NCBI GenBank assembly: GCA_963755495.1
Contig: CAVWJS010000016.1
Location: forward strand, 62,001 to 126,000
Direction of reading: 5' to 3'
DNA: 64,000 bases
Source: Bog-473 sp963755495
Lineage (GTDB): Bacteria; Actinomycetota; Acidimicrobiia; Acidimicrobiales; RAAP-2
Of the stretch, positions 56,301 through 64,000 are shown in pieces. The position numbers and the translations under genes were made by a program. Numbering within the stretch: position 1 is the stretch's first letter; the number at the start of each line of letters is the position of its first letter. The notes under the pieces were generated by a model that made no database searches, was not told the origin of the DNA, and was given only the letters and a program-made list of their open reading frames with translations.

Positions 56301-56587
56301 GTCGGCCGGGGGCGGATCCTCCTCGATTGTGCTCGGCGGCCGAAATCCATCGACGACAAGTCCAGGAGGAATCCGACGGCGACGATGAACCACCCCAGAC
56401 CGTGCACACCGAACCTGGGACGGTAGACGAGGGCGTAGAAGAGTGTGGTGTAGGGCACGAGGAAGAATCCGAGGACGCCCTCCCAGCCCGAACTGAAAGC
56501 AATCGTGAGGCGGCTGGTGAACACATAGAGCAGCGCCAGGACGAAACGAGGCGATATCCAGGCGAAGAGGGCGAGCAGGCAGCCCAT
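56297..56587 (-). CDS. Small integral membrane protein
   Basis: 96 residues with three hydrophobic segments: MGCLLALFAWISPRFVLALL, FFLVPYTTLFYALVYR and GLGWFIVAVGFLLDL, then a basic tail. This topology is seen in short DUF-type actinobacterial membrane proteins; no function can be assigned. The start ATG at 56587 shares its A with the stop of the 55-residue gene upstream (TGATG), so the two are coupled. It is convergent with tsaD with a 4-nt overlap. Confidence 0.65.
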   Translation of the reverse strand: MGCLLALFAWISPRFVLALLYVFTSRLTIAFSSGWEGVLGFFLVPYTTLFYALVYRPRFGVHGLGWFIVAVGFLLDLSSMDFGRRAQSRRIRPRPT

Positions 56588-56754
56588 CAGTAGAGCCCTA
56601 CGTCGTTGCTGACCGGAGTGACGCCGTGGCGGCCCACGATCGCCAAAGGCTTGAGCAGGTTGAACCCACCCTGAATCCCCATTCCCGCGGCGATCTCCTC
56701 GATCGGCCGCAGCGTCGCCCATCGTGCGATCTCTAGGGCTGGGGGAAGCGCCAT
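56587..56754 (-). CDS. Small protein resembling the N-terminus of formate-tetrahydrofolate ligase
   Basis: 55 residues from ATG 56754. LEIARWATLRPIEEIAAGMG resembles the first helices of formate-tetrahydrofolate ligase (LEIAQAA-x-PI-x-EIA pattern), but the remainder (GFNLLKPLAIVGRHGVTP) does not, and a stop follows. It may be an fhs remnant or a separate small gene; the TGATG overlap with the next start argues that it is translated. Weak evidence. Confidence 0.4.
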   Translation of the reverse strand: MALPPALEIARWATLRPIEEIAAGMGIQGGFNLLKPLAIVGRHGVTPVSNDVGLY

Positions 56755-56946
56755 CTCACCAATCCTGGGACGGCTGGAAGCCGATTCGTACCTCGGTGGG
56801 CCCGCGCATGCTGCATCATGCCTCGCCGGTCACGCCCCCGACAGAGCAGAAATGCCGGGTAGGTGCCCCGCATCCGTTTCGGATCTGCGATCAAAGGGCA
56901 AGTACCACCCGGTGCGCACAATGGGGCGGGATACTTGACGATAGAC

Positions 56947-59173
56947 GTGTCGCGCCATGAACGACCTTTTTGCCGCGTGGCCCTGGCCTGCATGCTGACC
57001 TTCGGGGTTACTTCGATGGTTGTTCTCGCTGCTCAGCCCCTTTCAGCGGGGGCCAGTCCCCACGCAATCTCCTTCGGTTCTCCCACGTGGCAGACCGGCC
57101 TCCTGCCCGACGGATCGAATCCCATCGCCCTCTCCTCACCCAATGTGGCCAACCTGCCCGGAGGCCCGGCGGTCGTCGTCGGAGACGAATCCGGTTTGGT
57201 CTACAGCTTCAACCTGGCAACGGGTGCTCCCGTCTGGACGTACAACGCCGGCGCGCCGGTGAATTCGAGCCCGTCGGTGGCAACCACCACGCCCGGAAGC
57301 GCCCTCGACTCGGTCTTTGTGGGCTCGGGCGATGCCGCCATCCCCACCGCAGGTGGATACCAAGCCATCAGCCCGAGTGGAGGTGACGAGTGGTTCGTCC
57401 AGGAGGCCAATCCCACCACCGACCCAACCTCGCACAATGGCGTGCAAGCTTCGCTGGCCGTAGGCGACTTGCAAGGCGGACTCGACGTGACGGCGGGCTC
57501 GTTGGGGCAGGAACAGGACGCCCTCAACGCCGGCAACGGAGCGATGCTGACGGGATTTCCCTGGTTCGAGGCCGACAGCAACTTCTCGACACCGGCCTTG
57601 GCTGACCTCTACAGCAACGGCAGCACCGAGATCGTCGAAGGGGGTGACTCGACTGCGGGCCTGGCGTTTGGCCAGACCTATGCCAATGGTGGCCATCTGA
57701 GAATCCTCAGCCCCACCGGCGGGCTCGACTGCGAGTACAACACCAACGAGACGGTCCAATCGTCCCCGGCAGTGGGCGAATTCTTCGGTAGCTCCTCGAC
57801 CGTCGGAATCGTTTTCGGGACTGGCACCACCTACCACCAATCCGACACCGACAAGTTGATCGCCGTCGACAGTCACTGCAACCTCATCTGGTCTGCCACG
57901 CTCAACGGGAATACGAAGAGCAGCCCAGCGCTTGCCGATGTCCTCGGCAATGGGCAGCTACAAGTGGTGGAGGGAACCGACAATGGCACGACGGGCTCGG
58001 TCTACGCTCTCAACGGCGCTAACGGTGCAGTCCTGTGGCAAACCCCGATGAATCGTGTGATCGGCTCCGTCGTCACGGCCGACCTCGGCGAGGGCTATCA
58101 GGACGTCTTGGCCCCGACGACCAATGGAGTCGTGGTGCTCGACGGCAAGACGGGCGCGGTCATCACGACGTTGCAGCCAAACACCGGGTTTCAGAACTCA
58201 CCCCTCGTCACAGAAGATCCGAACGGGACCATCGGCATCACGCTGGCGGGCTACCAGGGTGGCGGCAGCATCGTCTATCACTACGAGATCGCGCGATCGA
58301 ACGGATCATTGGTCGACGAGGCCGGGGCGTGGCCGCAGTTCCATCACGACCCAGCGTTGACCGGTGACGCCGGTACGGCACAGAACCTCGAGGTCCCCTG
58401 TACGGCGCCGGCCGGCCCACCTCAGGGCTACTACTTGACCGCGTCGGACGGGGGAGTCTTCACCTTCGGCAATGTCCCCTTCTGCGGCTCGACCGGTGCC
58501 ATCGGTCTCAACAAACCCGTCGTCGGCATGGCGGCCACGCCCGATGCCGGCGGCTATTGGCTGGTGGCGTCCGACGGTGGGATCTTCAGTTTCGGCGACG
58601 CCACGTTCTACGGCTCGACCGGAGACCTCCATCTGAACCAACCCATCGTGGGCATGGCCGCAACTCCCGACGGCAAGGGCTACTGGCTCGTGGCCGCTGA
58701 CGGCGGGATCTTCACCTTCGGCGACGCCGGGTACTTCGGTTCGACCGGGAACCTCCATCTGAACCAACCGATCGTGGGCATGGCCGCCACTCCCGACGGC
58801 AAGGGCTACTGGCTCGTGGCCGCTGACGGCGGGATCTTCACCTTCGGCGACGCCGGGTACTTCGGTTCGACCGGGAACCATCCATCTGAACCGGCCCATC
58901 GTCGGCATGGCAGCGACACACGACGGAGCCGGCTACTGGCTGGTGGCCTCCGACGGGGGGATCTTCACCTTCGGAGACGCCAAGTTCTACGGCTCGACCG
59001 GGAACCTCCATCTGAACCAACCGGTGGTCGGGATGCAAGCGACCACCACCGGTGGCGGCTACCGGTTCGTGGCAGCCGACGGCGGCATCTTCAACTTCGG
59101 CGACGCAAAAGTGGACGGATCTTTGGGCGGACAGTCTCTCAACAGGCCCATCGTCGCGATGGCCGGCTTCTGA
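56947..59173 (+). CDS. Secreted protein: beta-propeller-like domain plus GYWLVAADGG repeats (one frameshift)
   Basis: About 742 residues. From GTG 56947 the N-terminus has a signal peptide (RVALACMLTFGVTSMVVLAAQPLSAGA, read in parts). Residues about 40-490 show repeated PQQ/FG-GAP-like strands (SSPSVATTTPGSALDSVFVG, SSPALADVLGNGQLQVVEG, NSPLVTEDPNGTIGI), a probable beta-propeller. The rest holds about seven copies of a 42-residue repeat with core ATPDGKGYWLVAADGG and IFTFGDAGYFGSTGN. A frameshift near 58877 falls in a repeat. An earlier start at 56863 is possible. The same repeat module occurs with a CHAP domain at 2.3-3.7 kb. Confidence 0.8.
58620..58875. repeat. 126-bp near-identical direct repeats inside the secreted-protein gene
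   Basis: Two consecutive units (about 58622-58747 and 58748-58873) are almost base-identical, for example both contain GACGGCAAGGGCTACTGGCT. Weaker units flank them on both sides. Such repeats promote unequal recombination and assembly collapse. Confidence 0.85.
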
Positions 59174-59356
59174 CGACAGAGAATCTCTGACCACAGAGAA
59201 ATCAGCGCCTCGTCCATGGTTGAGGGAGATGGGCCGGGAAGGAGCAGCGCGCAAGACTCCCATCCACCCGATCTGGCGTTTATCCCGCCCATGGCTGCAC
59301 GAAACGAGCCACGGTGCCATACTTGGGAAAAATGGGGTATGAGAGGAGCTTCGCTT

Positions 59357-60140
59357 ATGGACCCCATAGAAAGCGACACAATCGGTCATGACCCGCTTTC
59401 CGAACTGACCGCCAACTTCTCAGAAACAGCCCGCATTCTGTTCTCGGCGGGCAGCGTCAACAGCACACTGGCGCAGATCGTCGCGGTGGCCGTGCACACC
59501 ATCGAGGGTTGTGACTTCGCCGGCCTGTTCCTTGTGCAGGGCGAAGCGATCGTCACCCCCGTGCAAACCGATCCGATCGTCGAGATCATCGACGCGCTGC
59601 AACACGAATACGGAGAGGGACCGTGTCTCGACGCCATCGCTCGAGCGCGTCATGGTCTACGGCGACGACCTGAATATCGATACCCGCTGGCCGAAGTTTC
59701 GGTCCCGCCGCGGCGCAGAGAGGGATGCGCAGCGCATTGGCGCTCCCGCTGACGGCCAAGGTCCCGCGCTGGGCGCCGTCAATCTCTACGCCGCCTACCC
59801 CTCGGCCTTCGGCGTGGTCGACAGGGCCAAAGGCGTGATTCTGGCGTCGTTGGCCAGTGCAGCCCTGGCGGCGGCCCACGTCTTCGAAGACGAAGAGCGA
59901 CGAATCGACAACCTCCACTCCGCGTTGAGCAGTCGCGAGGTCATCGGGCAAGCGCAGGGAATACTGATGGAGCGAGAGCGAATTGCGGCGGATCAGGCTT
60001 TCGATGTTCTGCGGCGCGCATCGCAGTTCCTCAACGTAAAGCTCAGAGAAGTGGCGCAGACGCTGGTCGACACCGGGGAACGGCCCGAGACCGGACCGCG
60101 GGATCGCCGGAAGGGCGACAAGCCGGGAGGGCGAACCTGA
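59357..60140 (+). CDS. GAF-ANTAR domain protein (about three frameshifts)
   Basis: About 260 residues. The GAF sensor covers LAQIVAVAVHTIEGCDFAGLFL, EYGEGPCLDAIARA and, after shifts near 59640, 59700 and 59760, GDDLNIDTRWPKF, MRSALALPLTAK and LGAVNLYAAYPSAFG. The C-terminal ANTAR domain (LSSREVIGQAQGILMERERIAADQAFDVLRRAS, in parts) is an RNA-binding antitermination module. It has no receiver domain. Start ATG 59357 follows GAGAGGAG. A PdtaS-like kinase lies 34 kb away, but kinase partners usually have a receiver, so direct pairing is uncertain. Confidence 0.85.
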
Positions 60141-60145
60141 TTCGG

Positions 60146-61123
60146 CTAACTCGCTGCTCGCGGCAGGACCCGGTTCCGAGAAATGTCTCTATGGCGCGCG
60201 CGATTCCCCCAGCGATCACCGCCTGACCGTGGGTGGTGTCGGCGATAGAGCCCTCGAACGGATCGGTCAGGTACAACGGTTCGATGACGGCACCCGGCAT
60301 CTCACTGGGCGTGGAGAAATAACCGGCCTGGGCGGGGCCGATAAGCAGAAGATGGTCATAGGCGGCCGCTTCGCCGGCCAGGCCCCCCGCGGAGGGGTCG
60401 CCAACGTAAGAGCCCAGCGACGTATCGGGAAGGACCCCGTCATTGGGGATGCCCCAGCCTTGCGCATTCATGTCGGTCCAGGACGTCATGCTGCACCAAG
60501 GTGGCAAGCTTCAGGTTCGCCGCGGCGAAGGGTCGCGCCGCGTCGTAGGCGGTCAGACTTCCCGCGTTCTGAGGCGAAGACCCCGCGTCAAAGTAGATTC
60601 CGACCAATGCGCTCGCGTGGGCGTCGTTCGCACAGACATCACGCGCCACCACGTCATCGTGGGATCCCTGAAGGGTAAGGACCCCGCCCGACGCCATCCC
60701 GGGGCCGAGACGCACGACCGTCGTTTGCTTCGTACGCGAGACGACCACGCGAAATCCCTCGGCTCGGAGCAGTGTCATCGCGTCGAGCTCCACGGGGAGT
60801 GTCAGATGTGCTTCGTTGATGGTCTTCCCGGACTGCGTCGTACCGACGCCTCCAGGGTCGATTCCCCCGTGACCGGCATCGAGAAACACCGTCTTGTGGC
60901 GATCGCCCTTGGTCGGAGCGAAGGCCATGCAGGCCCCCGGAGCGAAGGCCGCTGTATCGAGCGGCTCACCGACTGAGGAGGAACTTCTCGAGGAGGAGGC
61001 GGAGGCGCCACCCCCGCCGCCACAACCGAAGGCCACGATCACCATGGTGAAGACGGCCACCGCCGGGCCTGACCAGCGACGAGTCGACGATGTGCCATTG
61101 CGGGCGTGTGTCCTTTCGGGCAC
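60146..61123 (-). CDS. N-acetylmuramoyl-L-alanine amidase, predicted lipoprotein (frameshifts)
   Basis: Zinc amidase_3-type hydrolase that cuts the amide bond of peptidoglycan. VFLDAGHGGIDPGGVG carries the first zinc His, then INEAHLTLPVEL (Glu) and SHDDVVARDVCANDAHASALVGI (second His); the C-terminal part, MNAQGWGIPNDGVLPDT and AVIEPLYLTDPFE with the catalytic Glu, follows a frameshift near 60470. A GTG at 61123 gives an N-terminus VPERTHARNG with a hydrophobic stretch and lipobox-like VAFGC. The frame ends at 60043, but one more shift would give a stop at 60146, which avoids overlap with the ANTAR gene. Confidence 0.8.
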
Positions 61124-61372
61124 GGGTGCGAGCAGGCTCGGGACGTCGTTGGGGGGCAGCAACGGCGTCAACGAGCACGGTCGCTCGGGCAGCGGAACCG
61201 CCAAGGGGATGAGATCACCCGCCGATGGTAGCGAGACGTTGCCGGCGAACCGGTTCGCCCCGGCTCGACTGCCAGGGGCTTCGAGAGCGCAGCGATAAGC
61301 AACGGCAAAGGGGCGTACGCTGCAATGGCAGAAGATTGGAACGGCCGGTCGTACCGGCCCTGGGGAGGTCAG

Positions 61373-62470
61373 ATGAGTGCGTACGGGTTGCAACGAGGTT
61401 CGGTTGAGATCGAGACCGCCGGTCCCATCACCTTCGGGCCAGAAGGGATCCTCTTCCTGGCCGACAACAGTGCAGCGAGAGTAGTTGCCGTTGACGTCGC
61501 TGATCCGGGAACAGCGGTCGGGCCTGAGCCCTTCGACGTGGAGAACGTGGATACCGCGGTGGCGTCCTTCCTCGGCTGTGACGCCTCCGACCTCGTCATC
61601 CGCGACATGGCGGTGCATCCCACTTCGCACAATGTGTACTTGTCGGTGCAGCGTGGTCGGGGCAATAGCGGGCAGGCCGTGCTCGTGCGGATCGGGTCCT
61701 TGGACGGTTCCGTCTCCGATGTCGCGCTCGATGATGTCCATTTTTCCGAAATGACGATCGCCGACGCCCCCGGCGAAGATGACGAGCGGCTGGACACGAC
61801 GCTCCCTCTGGCCCCCGAGGGCGAGGAGGTCCAGTTCGGTGAACGGACCATCCGCATTCTGCGCCGGCCGATACGGACCTCGACGATAACGGACTTGGCG
61901 TACATCGACGGGGTTCTCTTCGTTGCCGGTCTCTCGAACGAAGAGTTCGCCTCGAAGCTCCGACGTTTTGCCTTCCCCTTTGGCGATGCCGGAGAAGACA
62001 ACAGCCTCGAGATCTTTCATGTCTCACATGGCAAATGGGAGACCGCAGCGCCGATCCGGACGTTCGTCCCCTATGAGAGCCACCGGAGCATAGTGGCCGG
62101 GTACACCTGTACGCCGATTGTGCACTTTCCCTTGGAGGGCACGACCCCGGGGTCCAAGACTGTTGGCCGCACCGTGGCCGAACTCGGCGCGGCCAACCAA
62201 CCCCTGGACATGATCACGTTCTTGGACCAAGGGGAGGAACACCTCCTTGTGGCGAACAGCGCGCACGGCCTCATAAAGATCAGCCGTCGCGACATCGATG
62301 CCCAGGATGCTCTCACCGAACCCAAAGAGCCCCTCGGGGTGCGGCGCGAAACCTCCGAGTACCAGGGAGTCGTTCGTTTGGCCAACTTGGCCGATGACGT
62401 CATACTCGCGCTCCAGGTCGACGGCGAGGCCCACTACCACCTCCGCTCATTGAAGACCTCCTCGCTTTAG
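61373..62470 (+). CDS. Unrecognised protein, probable beta-propeller
   Basis: 365 residues from ATG 61373 (GGGGAGG just upstream); an in-frame ATG at 61325 would add 16. No family recognised. The sequence has propeller-like repeats (GPEGILFLADNSAARVVAVDV, DMAVHPTSHNVYLSVQRG, ITDLAYIDGVLFVAGLSN, HLLVANSAHGLIKISR), each a hydrophobic strand with small-residue turns. There is no signal peptide or membrane helix. Two Cys are present. The next gene starts 8 bp later, so they form an operon. Confidence 0.6.
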   Translation: MSAYGLQRGSVEIETAGPITFGPEGILFLADNSAARVVAVDVADPGTAVGPEPFDVENVDTAVASFLGCDASDLVIRDMAVHPTSHNVYLSVQRGRGNSGQAVLVRIGSLDGSVSDVALDDVHFSEMTIADAPGEDDERLDTTLPLAPEGEEVQFGERTIRILRRPIRTSTITDLAYIDGVLFVAGLSNEEFASKLRRFAFPFGDAGEDNSLEIFHVSHGKWETAAPIRTFVPYESHRSIVAGYTCTPIVHFPLEGTTPGSKTVGRTVAELGAANQPLDMITFLDQGEEHLLVANSAHGLIKISRRDIDAQDALTEPKEPLGVRRETSEYQGVVRLANLADDVILALQVDGEAHYHLRSLKTSSL

Positions 62471-62478
62471 CCTGCACC

Positions 62479-63480
62479 TTGCTCACCGCATCGTGGTCGC
62501 AGTGCGGCGACGAGGAATGCATTCGCATCAGTGGCGTGACGCCTGGCGTAATTGTGCAAGTACGCCCGCAGGTACGCAATGCGGTCGGCCGCTTTCCACC
62601 GATGGCAGGCCGGTCGTTGCTCGATGGCGGTGACGTCTGCTTCATTCCCCGTTACGCCTTCATGCCGGGCACGCCCTACGCAGTATCGATCGACAATGAG
62701 ACAAGCGCCGTCCTCCTCCGACCAGAGCGACCCCTCACGGCGACGACCGAGGTTCTTTCGATCCATCCCACTGCAGCGGAAGTGCCGCGCAACCTCTTGC
62801 GCCTCTACGTGGAGTTCTCGGGGCAGATGAGTGAGGGGTGCGCTGCCGAACATCTGCAGCTGGTTGACGAGGCGGGCCAGACGCTGGACGGTGCTTTGTT
62901 GGCAACGGACTATGAGCTATGGGACGGCGAGCATCGTCGACTGACTGTGCTGTTAGATCCGGCACGGATCAAACGGGGCCTGATGGCCCAGCGCCAGTCG
63001 GGCTACCCGCTCCAGACCGGCCAGTCGTTCCGACTCGTCGTTGGCGCAGGGTTCCACGACGCCGGCGGTGCCCCACTTCGCTCTGGAGCGCACCGGCGTT
63101 ACGACGTCGGCGCAGACGAGCGACGAAGGATTGAGCCAGGCGCCTGGACCCTCCGCTCTCCCTCGCGGCACAGCGTGGAGCCCCTGGAGGTCACGTTCGA
63201 CCGCCCACTCGATCATGCCCTGCTCAGACGTTGCCTCAGCGTGGTTGGTCCCACCGGTCGACGCATCGACGGAATGGCAGAGGTGGGTCCCGCAGAACGA
63301 TCGTGGCGGATGGTGCCCTCGGAGCCTTGGAGCGTCGGACCACACGAACTCGTGGTGAATGAGATTTTGGAGGATGTGGCGGGCAACTCGGTGACAAGGG
63401 TGTTTGATCGCGACCGAACGGGTCCCGCCGATGCCGTCCGAGAACCTAGGCCGTGCGTGATCAGGTACTTTCCACGATGA
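62479..63480 (+). CDS. Unrecognised protein with two Ig-like (Big_5-type) domains
   Basis: 333 residues from a TTG at 62479; the true start is uncertain. Two similar modules appear: residues about 95-170 (HPTAAEVPRNLLRLYVEFSG, LWDGEHRRLTVLLDPARIKRG) and 215-320 (VEPLEVTFDRPLDHALLRRC, VGPHELVVNEILEDVAGNSV), resembling bacterial Ig-like folds of the SbsA type. No signal peptide is seen despite the extracellular-type domains. It follows the propeller-like gene by 8 bp. Function unknown. Confidence 0.6.
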   Translation: MLTASWSQCGDEECIRISGVTPGVIVQVRPQVRNAVGRFPPMAGRSLLDGGDVCFIPRYAFMPGTPYAVSIDNETSAVLLRPERPLTATTEVLSIHPTAAEVPRNLLRLYVEFSGQMSEGCAAEHLQLVDEAGQTLDGALLATDYELWDGEHRRLTVLLDPARIKRGLMAQRQSGYPLQTGQSFRLVVGAGFHDAGGAPLRSGAHRRYDVGADERRRIEPGAWTLRSPSRHSVEPLEVTFDRPLDHALLRRCLSVVGPTGRRIDGMAEVGPAERSWRMVPSEPWSVGPHELVVNEILEDVAGNSVTRVFDRDRTGPADAVREPRPCVIRYFPR

Positions 63481-63529
63481 CCGAGCCGCTTACTCGCCAG
63501 TCACCGAATTATTCCCGTACGCTGGACGT

Positions 63530-63586
63530 ATGAATGTGCACCCGGCGGACGTCACTCCACCTAATTACCCGAACGCGATCGGTTGA
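63530..63586 (+). CDS. Possible 18-residue leader peptide before fabH-like gene
   Basis: ATG at 63530, encoding MNVHPADVTPPNYPNAIG and a stop 2 bp before the GTG of the ketosynthase gene. It could be an upstream coupling ORF or chance. Confidence 0.25.
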   Translation: MNVHPADVTPPNYPNAIG

Positions 63587-63588
63587 CG

Positions 63589-64000
63589 GTGAGCGAACGT
63601 GGCTGTGTCGTCATCGGATGGGGTACCGCACTTCCCCCCAAGGTGGTCACAAACGTTGATCTGATGTCGATACTGGATACGAGCGACGAATGGATCGTCG
63701 AGCGTTCGGGCGTGCGCACGCGCCACACGGCCACCGGGCCCTTCGTGGCATCCTCTTCTGAGGAACACCCGCCTGGGGGACTAGGCACCACTGCCGGCCT
63801 GGCCATAGAGGCTGGGCGCCAAGCCCTCACTTCCTCCGAGACGCGACCCGAAGAGATCGATTTCCTCCTGCTCTGCACGACCACTCCGGACCAGGTGATG
63901 CCGGGCACCTCCTCGGCCGTGGCGGGCGCCCTCGGAATCACAGGAGGAGCGGTCGATCTCAATGCGGCCTGCGCCGGCTTCACCTACGGCTTGATCACGG
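63589..64000 (+). CDS. fabH: Beta-ketoacyl-ACP synthase III (FabH-type), partial
   Basis: Initiates fatty-acid synthesis by condensing acyl-CoA with malonyl-ACP, or a related thiolase-fold enzyme. Visible 137 residues: GWGTALPPKVVTNVDL, ILDTSDEWIVERSGVRTRHT, LLLCTTTPDQVMPGTSS and the active-site cysteine in DLNAACAGFTYGL. An additional 5-8 residues are inserted around SSEEHPPGGL. The start GTG at 63589 agrees with the family start. The window ends before the His/Asn residues. It may belong to a secondary lipid or polyketide pathway rather than the main FabH. Confidence 0.85.
   Translation, partial: MSERGCVVIGWGTALPPKVVTNVDLMSILDTSDEWIVERSGVRTRHTATGPFVASSSEEHPPGGLGTTAGLAIEAGRQALTSSETRPEEIDFLLLCTTTPDQVMPGTSSAVAGALGITGGAVDLNAACAGFTYGLIT

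Noticed and set aside
61124..62020. N-terminal extension of the amidase
   Set aside because: Antisense to the propeller-like gene and without conservation; signal/lipobox sequence starts after 61123.
1..64000. CRISPR array, tRNA, rRNA or prophage
   Set aside because: No spaced direct repeats of CRISPR type, no cloverleaf or rRNA-like sequence and no phage structural genes were noticed by eye; a covariance-model scan would be needed to exclude tRNAs.

Overview
The window is GC-rich bacterial chromosomal DNA with densely packed genes, many joined by 1-4 nt stop/start overlaps. The gene content points to Actinomycetota, most likely the class Acidimicrobiia. The evidence is a WhiB1-type iron-sulfur regulator beside a PdtaS-type histidine kinase, the three-gene set phosphomutase (MSMEG_4193 family) / DUF3090 / SCO1664 family, a DUF3107 protein, a GAF-ANTAR protein, an F420 hydrogenase/dehydrogenase beta-type protein, a WS/DGAT acyltransferase, paired ArsA/Get3-like ATPases, and secreted proteins built from a GYWLVAADGGIFTFGDA-type repeat. 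The class assignment is inference. No rRNA, tRNA, CRISPR array or prophage was recognised.

Layout. 1-10 kb: partial short-chain dehydrogenase, argS, a secreted CHAP-domain repeat protein, aconitase, a PIG-L deacetylase, a DEAD-box helicase, Bcp peroxiredoxin and an Fpg-like glycosylase. 10-17.9 kb: F420 beta-type protein, an AraC/GlxA regulator split by an IS1380-family remnant and coupled to a PfpI/DJ-1 protein, a GNAT acetyltransferase, family-5 uracil-DNA glycosylase, and the phosphomutase/DUF3090/SCO1664 set. 17.9-22.3 kb: an MBOAT + SGNH pair that looks like a surface O-acylation unit, then etfB-etfA. 22.3-30.4 kb: GDPD, whiB1-like gene, pdtaS-like kinase, PHP phosphoesterase, O-methyltransferase, two ArsA/Get3 ATPases, DUF3107 and a dGTPase-like HD hydrolase. 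30.4-33.7 kb: Mrp/ApbC with a His-rich linker, a SufR-like regulator and a cysteine desulfurase. 33.7-42.1 kb: a complete System I cytochrome c maturation operon (ccmA, B, C, D, E, F, G, H plus a CcmI-like TPR protein) with ccdA upstream. 42.1-47.1 kb: gmd, a glycosyltransferase, TetR regulator, low-molecular-weight phosphatase and acyl-CoA dehydrogenase. 47.3-56.8 kb: cysS and valS (divergent), esterase, WS/DGAT, VOC protein, tsaC-tsaD and two small genes. 56.9-64 kb: a second repeat protein, GAF-ANTAR protein, amidase lipoprotein, two unrecognised proteins in tandem, and the start of a FabH-type ketosynthase.

About twenty otherwise conserved genes carry one or more single-base frameshifts, often in G/C runs and including essential genes (valS, acnA, etfAB, the ccm operon). 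This looks like residual sequencing or assembly error rather than gene decay, and coordinates of those genes span the whole reconstructed gene. Two lesions look biological: the IS1380 insertion in the GlxA-type regulator and an internally deleted methyltransferase.

Functionally the ccm operon, ccdA, the Fe-S genes (mrp, SufR-like, cysteine desulfurase), ETF, acyl-CoA dehydrogenase and aconitase describe aerobic respiratory and fatty-acid metabolism. The WS/DGAT suggests neutral-lipid storage, and the MBOAT/SGNH, gmd, glycosyltransferase, amidase and CHAP proteins concern the cell envelope.
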